A DNA stretch of 45,492 nt from Melioribacteraceae bacterium (GTDB lineage: Bacteria; Bacteroidota; Ignavibacteria; Ignavibacteriales; Melioribacteraceae): contig JAFGMI010000014.1 of the NCBI GenBank assembly GCA_016927595.1, positions 1 to 45,492 on the forward strand, read 5' to 3'. Made by a program: the position numbers and the translations under genes. Below, in pieces: positions 1 to 8,695 of the stretch; the first letter of the stretch is position 1, and the number at the start of each line of letters is the position of its first letter. The notes below the pieces were generated by a model. It made no database searches and had not been told where the DNA came from. It saw only the letters and a program-made list of their open reading frames with translations.

Positions 1-1
1 G

Positions 2-3000
2 GTAACTCCAACATTCAACGGAAATATCACCAATAACGGAACAATAAGAAACAATCCGGGTGGAAATGAGCTGTACATGTATACTCACAGCGATATACAC
101 AATAACGGCACATGGGAAAACAGATTCACATATCTGTCGTCTGCCAGCGCACAAAAGCTGAGTCAGTCATCCGGGAAAAAGTTCAGTTGTGAGATCGGCA
201 GATCAGCTGCCAATTATGGAGTCGGTACGGGAACTATTACGGCTGCCAGCGACCTGACATTCAGCAATAGTGTAAACCTGCAATCAGCCAATTATAGTTG
301 GGGAATATTTAATGCTGCAGGTTATAGCATAACCTGTGATGGGGCTATGAGGTTTATTCAAACCGTATTCAGGAACCTGAAGGACTTTGTAATGCTTAAC
401 GGAGCTTACCTGGAATCTGTTTCATTCGAAACTAACCTAACGTTGAAAGGAACCTGCAATCTAGGCAACTCGTCGATTCATTTCGGTGGAATTGTAACTG
501 TGGCAGATACGCTTCAAAACTCGGGATATCTGGGATGGGTAACAGGCAACTTCTACAATCAGATAATTAATAACGGCGTTATAAGAAATAATCCTGCAGG
601 CAATGAATTGTGGATAGACATTGATGGTAGTATAACCGGCAATGGTATATTTAACAACTCAAGAACATATTTATACACAAAGGGAATTGACAGAAAAATA
701 AGCGGTGAAAATTACAACACCAGTTTCTATCTTAAAAAAGACGGAGACCCGGCGTCAGGTACGATTAAATTTACAGAAAAATACGAAAACAAAGGTCGCA
801 CTCAAATTGAGAGCGGATCACATGCTGAGATTTCAAGCGGCTGTGATTTCTATAATAACTCAGACTTAAGAGTTTATGGAAGCCTTTCAAACAAGGGCAC
901 TGTATACGGCACGAGAAATTTCAGTACAAATTCCAATCAGAGTTTTTACAATTTATCGGTTTCTATTGCTTCGGGCGAGGGACTTGATTCGATGCTGGTT
1001 GTTTCTTATGGCGATCAGGTTCCAGCAACATTCGGTAACGGTGTAAAAGCTTGGTGGAGAATCAATACATTTCCGGATAATGTACATCCGCAATTCGGAA
1101 GCGCTACGTTTTATTATGAAGATGCGCTGCTTAATGATAATAATGAATCGGAGCTCAAACTGTTTCACTCGTCAGACAGCGGTAAAACATGGGTGCAGCT
1201 TTCAACAACTGCTAATTTAACAATCAACGCTAATAACAATACAGCATCAATTGCAGATGTTCCGGCTTACGGCGATTATATACTTTCTTCGGAACCCAAT
1301 CCTTATTCGGTTAAACCGATTGTTATTGTCTCGGTTATCGGCAGATCGCAGCTGAGGATAGGTCCCCCGAATCGTTACACTATCAATTATGCGAACAACA
1401 GTCTGGTGCCGGTGGATGATTTTTTAATCGGCTTAGTAGGCGGAACCAATACAAAAATATTGCAAGCCGAATTGACAAATGCTGACGGAACAAAACAGAT
1501 TCTGCCTGCAGACAGCCTCAACCTTGAATATGAAGACAGTGCCGCAACATTTTATATAGCAGGACTAGGTGCGGGCGAGGAGGGTTCTTTCGATATTATC
1601 TGCACAGGTATGCCTCTCGGGAAATCGTTGCATTCATCAACCACGCTGATAGAACCCTTCACACTGGTGGCAGGAGCAATAATAGTATATACCGGAACCA
1701 AGATAATTGATTATATGGGCGATAAAGCTGTCGAAAAAATAGAGCAGTGGGAAGTGCTGTCACCCGCGGAAAAAGAAGCCAAGCGTAAAATATGGGGTGA
1801 GCAGGTAAAAGAGGAGATTAATAAGGATAAACTTCGCGGAGTTAAACAGTGGGCAGGAAGAAAGGTAGGACAATATATTTTGACAAAGACAATGGGCGTG
1901 ATAGGCGGTACTATTGATATGATGGATGCGGCAAAAAGAAATGTTATTAAAGTTAATAAGAGTCTTAGAAAGAAAGTGTGGGACTGGTTATACAGGGAAT
2001 CGGGATTGTATGGTGTTGAAACGACCGAGTCGGGCGATTTCTCTCCCGATGTTACAGGATCATCGAAAAAAATGCAGGGAGTAACTTCATGGGATCCAAA
2101 CGAAAAGAACGGACCTGAGGGTTACGGCGCGCAGAAGTTTATTACGTCGGCAGGAAGGATGCACTATCAGATACTATTCGAAAACAAAAAGGAAGCTACT
2201 GATGCGGCTTATCAGATTGTAATACTTGATACATTAAGCAATGTGTTCGATCCTTCTACGGTAGAATTCGGTCCGACCAGTCATTCCGGATTTACCATGA
2301 CCCGTGAAGGAAACATCCTGAAATGGGAGGTAGTAGGCATCGAGCTTCCTCCCAACGTAAACCCGCCTGAAGGCGAAGGATATGTTACGCTCTCAGTTAA
2401 AACAGTTGAAGGACTTGAATCGGGGACAGCAATCTCCAATCAGGCTACTATTACGTTCGATCTGAATAAACCGATTACCACTAATTTGTACAACAACACA
2501 TTGGATTTTACGGCACCTGTAACCGAACTTGACGAGAATATTGTTGTTTTGGAAGGAGATACATTGTTGATTAACTGGTCTGCAGACGATACTGAAAGCG
2601 GTTCTGGAATTAATAGTACATCGCTGTTTTGTTCGATTGATGACGGTGCATATATGCCTGCAGGAATATCAAACCGGAATACGATCAGGTATCCTATGAT
2701 CTCCGGATCGCACAAATATAGTTTCTATGCATTGTCAACGGATAATGTCGGTAATTCCGAAAAGTCTTTTACCGCTGTTGTAAGTATTGATGCAGTCACT
2801 TCACAGAATGAAGATGAATTTATACCCGGTCAGTTTAAGCTTATGCAGAATTATCCGAATCCGTTCAATCCTTCCACAACAATTGAATACTGGCTGCCTG
2901 AAAACGGGAAGGTAAAACTGAGTCTGTTTAATATACTGGGCGAAAAAGTAGTTGATCTTGTCGATGAATTTCAGCGCGCAGGCGCGTATAGAAAAACACT

Positions 3001-3091
3001 TACTGTCGGCGGACTATCCAGCGGCATATATTTCTATAAGCTTGAATGCGGCTCTTTCAGTAATGTTAAAAAGTTAATGCTTGTAAAATAA
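2..3091 (+). CDS. T9SS-secreted repeat protein, 3' part (5' end outside window)
   Basis: The frame is open from base 2 with no stop, so the first in-frame ATG (base 77) is not the true start and the gene continues off the left edge. About 1,029 residues are visible. The N-terminal third is rich in Asn/Gly/Thr with repeated NNG..RNN motifs, looking like a beta-helix or adhesin-like repeat region. A helical, basic segment follows (about bases 1700-2020), then a DUF11/DUF7619-like beta domain opening with SWDPNEKNGPEG, then an Ig-like domain with DDTESGSGI. The last ~80 residues are a type A T9SS sorting domain (NYPNPFNPSTTIEY, ending FSNVKKLMLVK), so the protein should be exported through the outer membrane and anchored or released at the cell surface. 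The ligand or substrate is unknown. A good terminator lies just downstream. Confidence 0.9.
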   Translation, partial: VTPTFNGNITNNGTIRNNPGGNELYMYTHSDIHNNGTWENRFTYLSSASAQKLSQSSGKKFSCEIGRSAANYGVGTGTITAASDLTFSNSVNLQSANYSWGIFNAAGYSITCDGAMRFIQTVFRNLKDFVMLNGAYLESVSFETNLTLKGTCNLGNSSIHFGGIVTVADTLQNSGYLGWVTGNFYNQIINNGVIRNNPAGNELWIDIDGSITGNGIFNNSRTYLYTKGIDRKISGENYNTSFYLKKDGDPASGTIKFTEKYENKGRTQIESGSHAEISSGCDFYNNSDLRVYGSLSNKGTVYGTRNFSTNSNQSFYNLSVSIASGEGLDSMLVVSYGDQVPATFGNGVKAWWRINTFPDNVHPQFGSATFYYEDALLNDNNESELKLFHSSDSGKTWVQLSTTANLTINANNNTASIADVPAYGDYILSSEPNPYSVKPIVIVSVIGRSQLRIGPPNRYTINYANNSLVPVDDFLIGLVGGTNTKILQAELTNADGTKQILPADSLNLEYEDSAATFYIAGLGAGEEGSFDIICTGMPLGKSLHSSTTLIEPFTLVAGAIIVYTGTKIIDYMGDKAVEKIEQWEVLSPAEKEAKRKIWGEQVKEEINKDKLRGVKQWAGRKVGQYILTKTMGVIGGTIDMMDAAKRNVIKVNKSLRKKVWDWLYRESGLYGVETTESGDFSPDVTGSSKKMQGVTSWDPNEKNGPEGYGAQKFITSAGRMHYQILFENKKEATDAAYQIVILDTLSNVFDPSTVEFGPTSHSGFTMTREGNILKWEVVGIELPPNVNPPEGEGYVTLSVKTVEGLESGTAISNQATITFDLNKPITTNLYNNTLDFTAPVTELDENIVVLEGDTLLINWSADDTESGSGINSTSLFCSIDDGAYMPAGISNRNTIRYPMISGSHKYSFYALSTDNVGNSEKSFTAVVSIDAVTSQNEDEFIPGQFKLMQNYPNPFNPSTTIEYWLPENGKVKLSLFNILGEKVVDLVDEFQRAGAYRKTLTVGGLSSGIYFYKLECGSFSNVKKLMLVK

Positions 3092-3143
3092 ACTTCCGGA
3101 ATCTGATCCGGAATAATGTTCTGACATCCCCGGCAGACATTTT

Positions 3144-3184
3144 AATTCTCCCGTTAACTTGTTTAACGGGGGAATTTTTTGTTT
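3144..3184 (+). terminator. Rho-independent terminator after T9SS gene
   Basis: A 14-bp stem (3144-3157 with 3163-3176, one G-T wobble) encloses a 5-nt loop and is followed by a T-rich run. It begins about 50 bases after the stop codon of the T9SS gene. Confidence 0.85.
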
Positions 3185-3251
3185 AAATTATACTTGTGGA
3201 ATTATTAAACCGGTTTCATTGTTATTATTTCACAAATAAATCAATTTTAAA

Positions 3252-3899
3252 ATGGCTTTCAGCGAAACAGTATATCTACATTATTTATCAGCTCTGCTGG
3301 AAGGTGATAAAAACACCTGCCGTTCCATCATCAACAACCTGATGAATGAGAAGACCGATGTAAAAATCATTTATAAGGATGTTATTCAGAAATCGATGGT
3401 ACGAATAGGAGAGCTGTGGGATAAATGCAGGATTTGTATAACTACGGAACATGTAGCGACCGAAATCACAAAAGAAATGCTTTCTGTTATTAAACTGCAT
3501 GGTAATTATATTCAACCGGTTAATAAAACCGTACTGGTAACATGTGTACAAAAAGAATTTCATGAACTCGGAGCCCGCCTGATTTCAGATTTCTTCGAAA
3601 TGAAAGGCTGGAATTCCATATTTGCTGGTGCTAATACACCCCCGAAAGAACTTATGAAGTTCATCAGCGAAAAGAAACCGGATCTTGTTGGCATATCAAA
3701 TAATTTTTACCTGAACGTAATAAAATTATTCGAAACAATAGATATGATTAAATTAAAATATCCGGATCAGAGGATAATAATAGGAGGACACGGACCCGAA
3801 AACTGTTATGTAAATGTTATAGCAAAATACCCGGATATAACTTATATAAACACTCTGGAAGAACTGGAGAACTATATTACGGAATCGTTTAACATATAA
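3252..3899 (+). CDS. Cobalamin-binding protein with CarH-like photosensory motifs, no DNA-binding domain
   Basis: This 215-residue protein has a helical B12-binding-2 cap domain (residues ~5-85) followed by a Rossmann-type B12-binding domain (~92-205). Trp56 is followed by exactly nine residues and then Glu66-His67, the W-x9-EH signature known from the CarH/LitR light sensors. The lower axial ligand motif is ExHxxG (Glu102, His104, Gly107) instead of the usual DxHxxG. IIGGHG near residue 177 fits the glycine-rich nucleotide loop. CarH proteins carry an N-terminal MerR-type DNA-binding domain; here there is none, and the protein starts directly at the cap. The role is therefore inferred: a cytosolic adenosylcobalamin sensor acting through a partner, or a corrinoid carrier. 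No methyltransferase is adjacent. No clear ribosome binding site precedes the ATG. Confidence 0.85.
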   Translation: MAFSETVYLHYLSALLEGDKNTCRSIINNLMNEKTDVKIIYKDVIQKSMVRIGELWDKCRICITTEHVATEITKEMLSVIKLHGNYIQPVNKTVLVTCVQKEFHELGARLISDFFEMKGWNSIFAGANTPPKELMKFISEKKPDLVGISNNFYLNVIKLFETIDMIKLKYPDQRIIIGGHGPENCYVNVIAKYPDITYINTLEELENYITESFNI

Positions 3900-3990
3900 A
3901 TGTGTAATAATTCTGCCGGAACTGATGAAAATATAACAGCGCAACTTATTTCTTTGCCTTTTAACAAATACAATTTTCCGAGGGTCTTGT

Positions 3991-4446
3991 ATGAAATATA
4001 AAGCTGAAACACCGGAAGAATATCTGAAATCACTTCCCAATGAAAGAAGAAATGTCATCGATAAATTAAGAGAAACAGTTTCTGAAAATCTTCCCGAAGG
4101 TTTTTCAGAAACAATTAGTTACGGAATGCTGGGATACGTTGTTCCTCACTCCGCTTATCCGGATGGGTATCACTGTAATCCCGATGAGCCGCTTCCTTTC
4201 ATAAGTATAGCTTCACAAAAAAACCACATTGCATTTTATCATATGGGGCTCTATGCAGATGATAAACTGATGGACTGGTTCATAAAAAAATATTCTGAAA
4301 TATCGAAGCACAAACCAGACATGGGAAAAAGCTGCATAAGGTTTAATAAATTGGATCAGATCCCTTATAAACTTATAGGTGAGCTTTGCGGAAAGATAAC
4401 ACCGGAAGAATGGATTAATTATTATGGAAGTGAAATAAGAAAATAA
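3991..4446 (+). CDS. DUF1801 (YdhG-like) domain protein
   Basis: A 151-residue soluble protein matching the DUF1801 family pattern: an N-terminal helix EEYLKSLPNERR, the PEGFSETISYGMLGY strand region, a central FISIASQKNHIAFYH block and the C-terminal GKSCIRF motif. The family is widespread in Bacteroidota, has an iron-chaperone/frataxin-like fold and has no settled biochemical role. A GAGGG ribosome binding site sits about eight bases before the ATG. It is transcribed in the same direction as the cobalamin-binding gene, 91 bases downstream, so co-transcription is possible but not shown. Function is not inferred beyond the family name. Confidence 0.85.
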   Translation: MKYKAETPEEYLKSLPNERRNVIDKLRETVSENLPEGFSETISYGMLGYVVPHSAYPDGYHCNPDEPLPFISIASQKNHIAFYHMGLYADDKLMDWFIKKYSEISKHKPDMGKSCIRFNKLDQIPYKLIGELCGKITPEEWINYYGSEIRK

Positions 4447-4837
4447 TTGTGATTTGCTTTCCAAATCATAATAGTTACCTCTACTGATTTTGTTTAAACA
4501 GAATCCAGATGCCAGAAAAATGTATATAAACGGCGTAAATCTTAACATGAGTGTTATTGTGCTTCATCAAACAAACAGCACCAGCAAACATAAAATAATT
4601 CTTTTCTTGGAAGTACTGCGAAATTTTATCTGAACGGTTAAACTATATGCCATCTTTTTTCGGCTTCACGGCAGCACTGACAGGATTGGTAATTCAGACG
4701 ATGCCGAGTTGAAGTCCCTTGTCATCAAAAAGTATAATAGTGTTATATAATTATGCTTCCGTAAAAGCAAATTTTATTGAAATATTATATTCGTTTGTTA
4801 TTTTACATTGCTTCATTTTATAATGACAGAGTATAAT
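4447..4837. other. Intergenic region, no gene recognised
   Basis: About 390 bases between the DUF1801 gene and the M1 aminopeptidase. Short open frames here are not protein-like on either strand. The 3' part is AT-rich and probably holds the aminopeptidase promoter, but no convincing -33/-7 pair was found. No RNA gene was recognised. Confidence 0.5.
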
Positions 4838-6904
4838 ATGAAATCAAATATACTTTCCATCGCAGTAATTATTATTCTAATAAATTCAAGAGCAGCTTTT
4901 CCGCAAACCGGTATTTACGATACCGGTGGCATTTTAATGCCCGAACAAGCAGCTTATGATGTAACATACTACGATTTAAGCCTGTTTGTTAATCCTTCCG
5001 ACAGCAGTATCGACGGATCTGTGCTTATAGAAGCTAACGTATTAAGTCCCATTGAAGAATTTGTAATTGATCTCGATACCCTGCTTACAATTCATAATAT
5101 AGTTGAGATGGATGAAAAAAGTCGCAATAGCAATATTGGCTTTACCAGAAAAATTGGTAAAGTAAGGATCATGCTCTCAAGTTTATATGATAAAGGCTCA
5201 ACACTAAGAGTAAAAATATTTTACGGCGGCAGACCTCTTATAGCAAAACACCCTCCCTGGCTTGGCGGATTTCAATGGGCTAAAACCAGGGACGGATCGC
5301 CATGGATTGCCACTAGCTGTCAAGGCGAGGGCTCTGATATCTGGTATCCTTCAAAAGACCATGTTTCCGATGAACCCGATTCAATGGGTATACATATACG
5401 GGTACCCGATCCGTTGTTCTGTGCTTCAAACGGCAGACTGCTCTCCGAGGAAAAACATAACGACAGTACTACAACATATCACTGGTTTGTTTCAACGCCC
5501 ATTAATAATTATAACGTTGCTCTTAATATTGCTCCTTACAAACTAATTGAAGATACATATACAAGCGTGAGCGGAGATACGTTTCCTGTGCAATTCTATG
5601 TTTTGCCGGAACACCTGGAAAAAGGCGTTGAGTTCTTTCCCGAAATTATTGAACATTTAGAATTTTATGAAAAACACCTCGGCCCCTATCCGTTCCGTGC
5701 CGATAAATACGGCGTTGTTCAAACGCCACATCTTGGAATGGAACATCAGACAATAATTGCTTACGGTGCGAGTTTTAATAATGCTGCTATGACCGGTAAA
5801 GATTGGGGATTCGATGCACTGCATCATCATGAGTTATCACATGAATGGTGGGGAAATCTTGTTACTAATTCCGACTGGCGCGATATGTGGTTACACGAGG
5901 GTTTCGGTACGTATATGCAGGCGTTGTATCTTGAAGAAACTCAGGGAATTGAAAAGTATCATGATTACATTAAGGCGAACAGGAATTTTAGTAATACTCT
6001 GCCCGTAGCACCGAGAGACAGTAAGACAGAGAAGGAAATTACAGACGCACCGGTATATCAGAAAGGCGCCTGGTTTCTGCATATGCTGCGCTACTTCGTA
6101 GGAGAGAAAACATTCAGAAAAATTCTTAGAAGTATGGCTTATCCAGATCCGGAGCTGGAGAAAATTTCCGACGGAAGCCAGACGCGGTTTGCCACAACAG
6201 ATGATTTTCTGGCAATTGCCGAGAAGATTTCCGGTAAAGAACTTGAATGGCTGTTTGAGATATATCTTCGTCAGACAAAACTTCCTGAATTGTATCTGGA
6301 ACCAGAAAATGGCAATCTTTTTATTAAATGGCAGACGCCGAACGGACTTAATTTTCCAATGCCACTTGAAATCAAACTGGGGGATGAATTGAACAGGATT
6401 AATATTCCTAATGAAGGAATCAACATTAAAATTGTTGATGGGAATAAAATTGATATTGATCCCGAACATTGGATTTTGTTTGAACCTGCCGCATTGGAGA
6501 CGGCAATTCATCAAATTAATAATAGAAATTATATCGGCGCAAGAGAATCTGTAAAATTAATTACTATCGCGTGTGGTGACAGTATTGCCGAGAAAAATCT
6601 TTTAAGGCACATAAATTTTCTGGAAATAACAAGGGAGGAAGTTGTAAAGAACAATATTAAAAAAGTCGTCGGCGACTACCTGCTGTTCGGTAATTATAAA
6701 TTTACAGTATCCGAAAATGACGATGGATTGTTCATGAGTGGTGTCGGAAACAGACACACAAGAATTTTCCCGATTTCCGATTCTGAATTTGTTACAACCA
6801 ATTCGGAACAGACTGTTGAATTTATTATTGATGCCAGTGGACGTGTTACAGAACTACAACTGGGAAGAATCAGCGCAAAGCGGGTGAACAATGATTCACA
6901 ATAA
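4838..6904 (+). CDS. Exported M1-family zinc aminopeptidase
   Basis: The start is placed at the ATG at 4838, which gives a clean signal peptide (MKSNILSI, then a hydrophobic run to about AAFPQ). Earlier in-frame starts at 4808 (TTG) and 4823 only add a non-signal tail. The gluzincin site is HELSH at residues 331-335 with the third zinc ligand Glu354, eighteen residues later. The exopeptidase motif normally written GAMEN is GMEH here (Glu302), and Tyr407 fits the transition-state tyrosine. It probably trims amino acids from peptides in the periplasm or outside the cell. At ~688 residues it is in the range of short M1 enzymes; the region after ~residue 520 is less conserved and ends in a beta-rich domain. 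It stands apart from its neighbours by more than 60 bases on each side. Confidence 0.92.
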   Translation: MKSNILSIAVIIILINSRAAFPQTGIYDTGGILMPEQAAYDVTYYDLSLFVNPSDSSIDGSVLIEANVLSPIEEFVIDLDTLLTIHNIVEMDEKSRNSNIGFTRKIGKVRIMLSSLYDKGSTLRVKIFYGGRPLIAKHPPWLGGFQWAKTRDGSPWIATSCQGEGSDIWYPSKDHVSDEPDSMGIHIRVPDPLFCASNGRLLSEEKHNDSTTTYHWFVSTPINNYNVALNIAPYKLIEDTYTSVSGDTFPVQFYVLPEHLEKGVEFFPEIIEHLEFYEKHLGPYPFRADKYGVVQTPHLGMEHQTIIAYGASFNNAAMTGKDWGFDALHHHELSHEWWGNLVTNSDWRDMWLHEGFGTYMQALYLEETQGIEKYHDYIKANRNFSNTLPVAPRDSKTEKEITDAPVYQKGAWFLHMLRYFVGEKTFRKILRSMAYPDPELEKISDGSQTRFATTDDFLAIAEKISGKELEWLFEIYLRQTKLPELYLEPENGNLFIKWQTPNGLNFPMPLEIKLGDELNRINIPNEGINIKIVDGNKIDIDPEHWILFEPAALETAIHQINNRNYIGARESVKLITIACGDSIAEKNLLRHINFLEITREEVVKNNIKKVVGDYLLFGNYKFTVSENDDGLFMSGVGNRHTRIFPISDSEFVTTNSEQTVEFIIDASGRVTELQLGRISAKRVNNDSQ

Positions 6905-6972
6905 TTTTTGAATTAAACCGCAATATTCTAACATTTTGATTATCTTTATAAAATAATTTTCTCAGCGAGCCG

Positions 6973-7491
6973 ATGAAATTAGCCAGGAATACTGTTATTA
7001 CGATCATCTTAATTGCATGTCTATTAATTTCAGATCAGCTGACAAAGTATTTGGCAGTTAATTATCTCAAATCAGGAACTTCTGAAAACTTTCTTTTTGG
7101 CTTGGTCCAATTAGTGTACGCCGAAAACTCAGGAGCAATGCTCGGTTTGGGTGATACATTACCTGCCGAAGTTAAATTTTATCTTTTTACAGTAGCAGTT
7201 ACAATCGTCTTGATTCTTATGCTGCTTTACGTGATTTTTAAAGAAACACCATATTCAATTCGATACTTATCGATGATTTTAATTATCGGCGGAGGAATTG
7301 GAAATCTGATAGATCGCTTATTCAACAGCGGATATGTAATCGACTTTATAGTTCTTGGTACAGATAGTTTTCATACGGGAGTTTTTAATTTTGCGGATTT
7401 TTATGTGACTATAGGAGTTTTAGCAGTCTTCATAAGTTCGCTTCTCACAAAACCACAGAAAAAAAGTCCTGACGATCAGGTCGCCCGATAA
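6973..7491 (+). CDS. lspA: Lipoprotein signal peptidase (signal peptidase II)
   Basis: A 172-residue integral membrane protein with four predicted transmembrane helices and the family signatures in order: SDQLTK near residue 20, ENSGAMLGLG (~51-60), GGGIGNLIDRL with catalytic Asp114, and VFNFADFYVTIG with catalytic Asp142. It cleaves the signal peptide of diacylglyceryl-modified prolipoproteins at the inner membrane. Several lipoproteins encoded in this window would be its substrates. It follows the aminopeptidase by 68 bases on the same strand and is followed by an AT-rich hairpin and a convergent gene. Confidence 0.97.
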   Translation: MKLARNTVITIILIACLLISDQLTKYLAVNYLKSGTSENFLFGLVQLVYAENSGAMLGLGDTLPAEVKFYLFTVAVTIVLILMLLYVIFKETPYSIRYLSMILIIGGGIGNLIDRLFNSGYVIDFIVLGTDSFHTGVFNFADFYVTIGVLAVFISSLLTKPQKKSPDDQVAR

Positions 7492-7512
7492 TAAATCTCT
7501 ATTTATTATTTT
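7489..7512 (+). terminator. AT-rich hairpin terminator of lspA
   Basis: A perfect 8-bp stem, TAATAAAT paired with ATTTATTA around a CTCT loop, includes the lspA stop codon and is followed directly by TTTT. All stem pairs are A-T, so it is weaker than a typical terminator. Confidence 0.45.
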
Positions 7513-7557
7513 ACTAAATCAGGTGTTAAACGGTCAAATTTGAATAGAACCTTTCTG

Positions 7558-7830
7558 TTACCGTTTCCCCCATTTTCCCCTGTTGTTTCTTTGGGGTCTG
7601 GCTTCATTTACAATTATTCGTTTGCCTTTAATTTCAGAAGTATTCAGCTCTTTTATTGCGTTTTGTGCTTCTGCATTGTTTAACATTTCAATAAAGCCGA
7701 ACCCTTTCGATTGTTGTGTAAACATATCCTTAATAACTTTTACGCTCTTTACTTTACCATATTTCTCAAACGCAGTTTGAAGATCCGTCTCAGAAACTTC
7801 GGGTGAAAGATTTCCTATATAAATATTCAT
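7558..7830 (-). CDS. Small RRM-type RNA-binding protein
   Basis: The start is the ATG at 7830, preceded by a GGAGAG ribosome binding site; the longer open frame to 7881 adds non-homologous sequence. The 90-residue product is a single RNA-recognition motif: RNP2 is IYIGNL at the N-terminus and RNP1 is KGFGFIEM near residue 43. A short basic tail (RPQRNNRGKWGKR) follows the domain. Single-RRM proteins of this size in cyanobacteria and Bacteroidota bind single-stranded RNA and are often cold-induced; the RNA target here is unknown. It is convergent with lspA and divergent from the next gene. Confidence 0.92.
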   Translation of the reverse strand: MNIYIGNLSPEVSETDLQTAFEKYGKVKSVKVIKDMFTQQSKGFGFIEMLNNAEAQNAIKELNTSEIKGKRIIVNEARPQRNNRGKWGKR

Positions 7831-8164
7831 TTTACTCTCCGGTTTAATATAAACAGTGATAATTATTTTGGCAGAAAACAAATCTTTCCTGAAATGTCGA
7901 CCGCAGGCTTAAAAGGTTAGCTGTATGAAGTTATTTCAAAAAGAATTTTAAGCTTATTATAAATGTATTGCTTTAATTACTCACACACAAACAAACATTT
8001 AAGAGTTCTCCAAAAGAAATTAAAACCAATGTACCTTATTTTTTACCCTAAATTTTTTGCAACAATAATACTTGTTATTCCGTCTATTAATTTATCCGCT
8101 GCGAATTTTCCGACCACACGCAAAAGTATTTACATTAAATTTTATCCATCGGGGGGAGGATAAA

Positions 8165-8644
8165 ATGAAAAAATCACTTCTTTTAATATTTCTTTTCTTT
8201 TCAGTTGCAATCGTAGCTCAGCAGAAACATCCCTACACCAATTCAATTTGTACTTATGAAAAAGTTGAGGATAATTACCTGCATGGGCTTAAATCTGATA
8301 ATCTGGGACTTACAGTCAGTTGCGCATACTATTTAGGCGAAATTAAATCCACTAAATCAGTTATTCCGCTTATGGCAATGCTGAGGAACGGAAAAACTCA
8401 GGAGGAAAGATTAATTGCCGCTCTGTCTTTGATTAAAATAGGAGATCAGCGGGGAATTTATCTGGTAAGTGAACGCGCAAAATTTTGTGACTGTGAAAGA
8501 ACCAGAAGAACCTGCGAGAAATTCTATATTGCATACTTGAATCATAAATATTCAAAACAATATCAGTATGCATTTGAAGGCGACGAAGATTTAATTAAAC
8601 TTGCCGCAGGTATTGATCAACGGATTGCAGAATTTAACAACTAA
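8165..8644 (+). CDS. Exported HEAT-repeat-like protein
   Basis: The start is the ATG at 8165, behind a strong GGGGGGAGGA ribosome binding site; the longer frame from 8072 is not supported. The 159-residue product has a signal peptide (MKKSLLLIF to about VAQQ) and a mature part with two helical repeats (DNLGLTVSCAYYLGEIKS and EERLIAALSLIKIGDQRG) like HEAT or PBS-lyase repeats. Four cysteines (one in each of CTYEK and TCEK, and two in CDCER) may form disulfides or bind metal. Its role is unknown; helical repeats of this kind usually hold protein partners, here in the periplasm. Confidence 0.8.
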   Translation: MKKSLLLIFLFFSVAIVAQQKHPYTNSICTYEKVEDNYLHGLKSDNLGLTVSCAYYLGEIKSTKSVIPLMAMLRNGKTQEERLIAALSLIKIGDQRGIYLVSERAKFCDCERTRRTCEKFYIAYLNHKYSKQYQYAFEGDEDLIKLAAGIDQRIAEFNN

Positions 8645-8672
8645 AAAAGCCGGGAATTTACCCGGCTCTTTT
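8645..8672. terminator. Bidirectional terminator
   Basis: A 7-bp GC-rich stem (AGCCGGG with CCCGGCT) with a 6-nt loop, an A run on its left and CTTTT on its right. It lies between two convergent genes and can serve both. Confidence 0.85.
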
Positions 8673-8695
8673 AGGTAATACTACTATATTAATTA

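Noticed and set aside
7963-8164. Short + strand frames upstream of the HEAT-like gene
   Set aside because: No ribosome binding site or protein-like composition; the real start is the ATG at 8165 behind GGGGGGAGGA.
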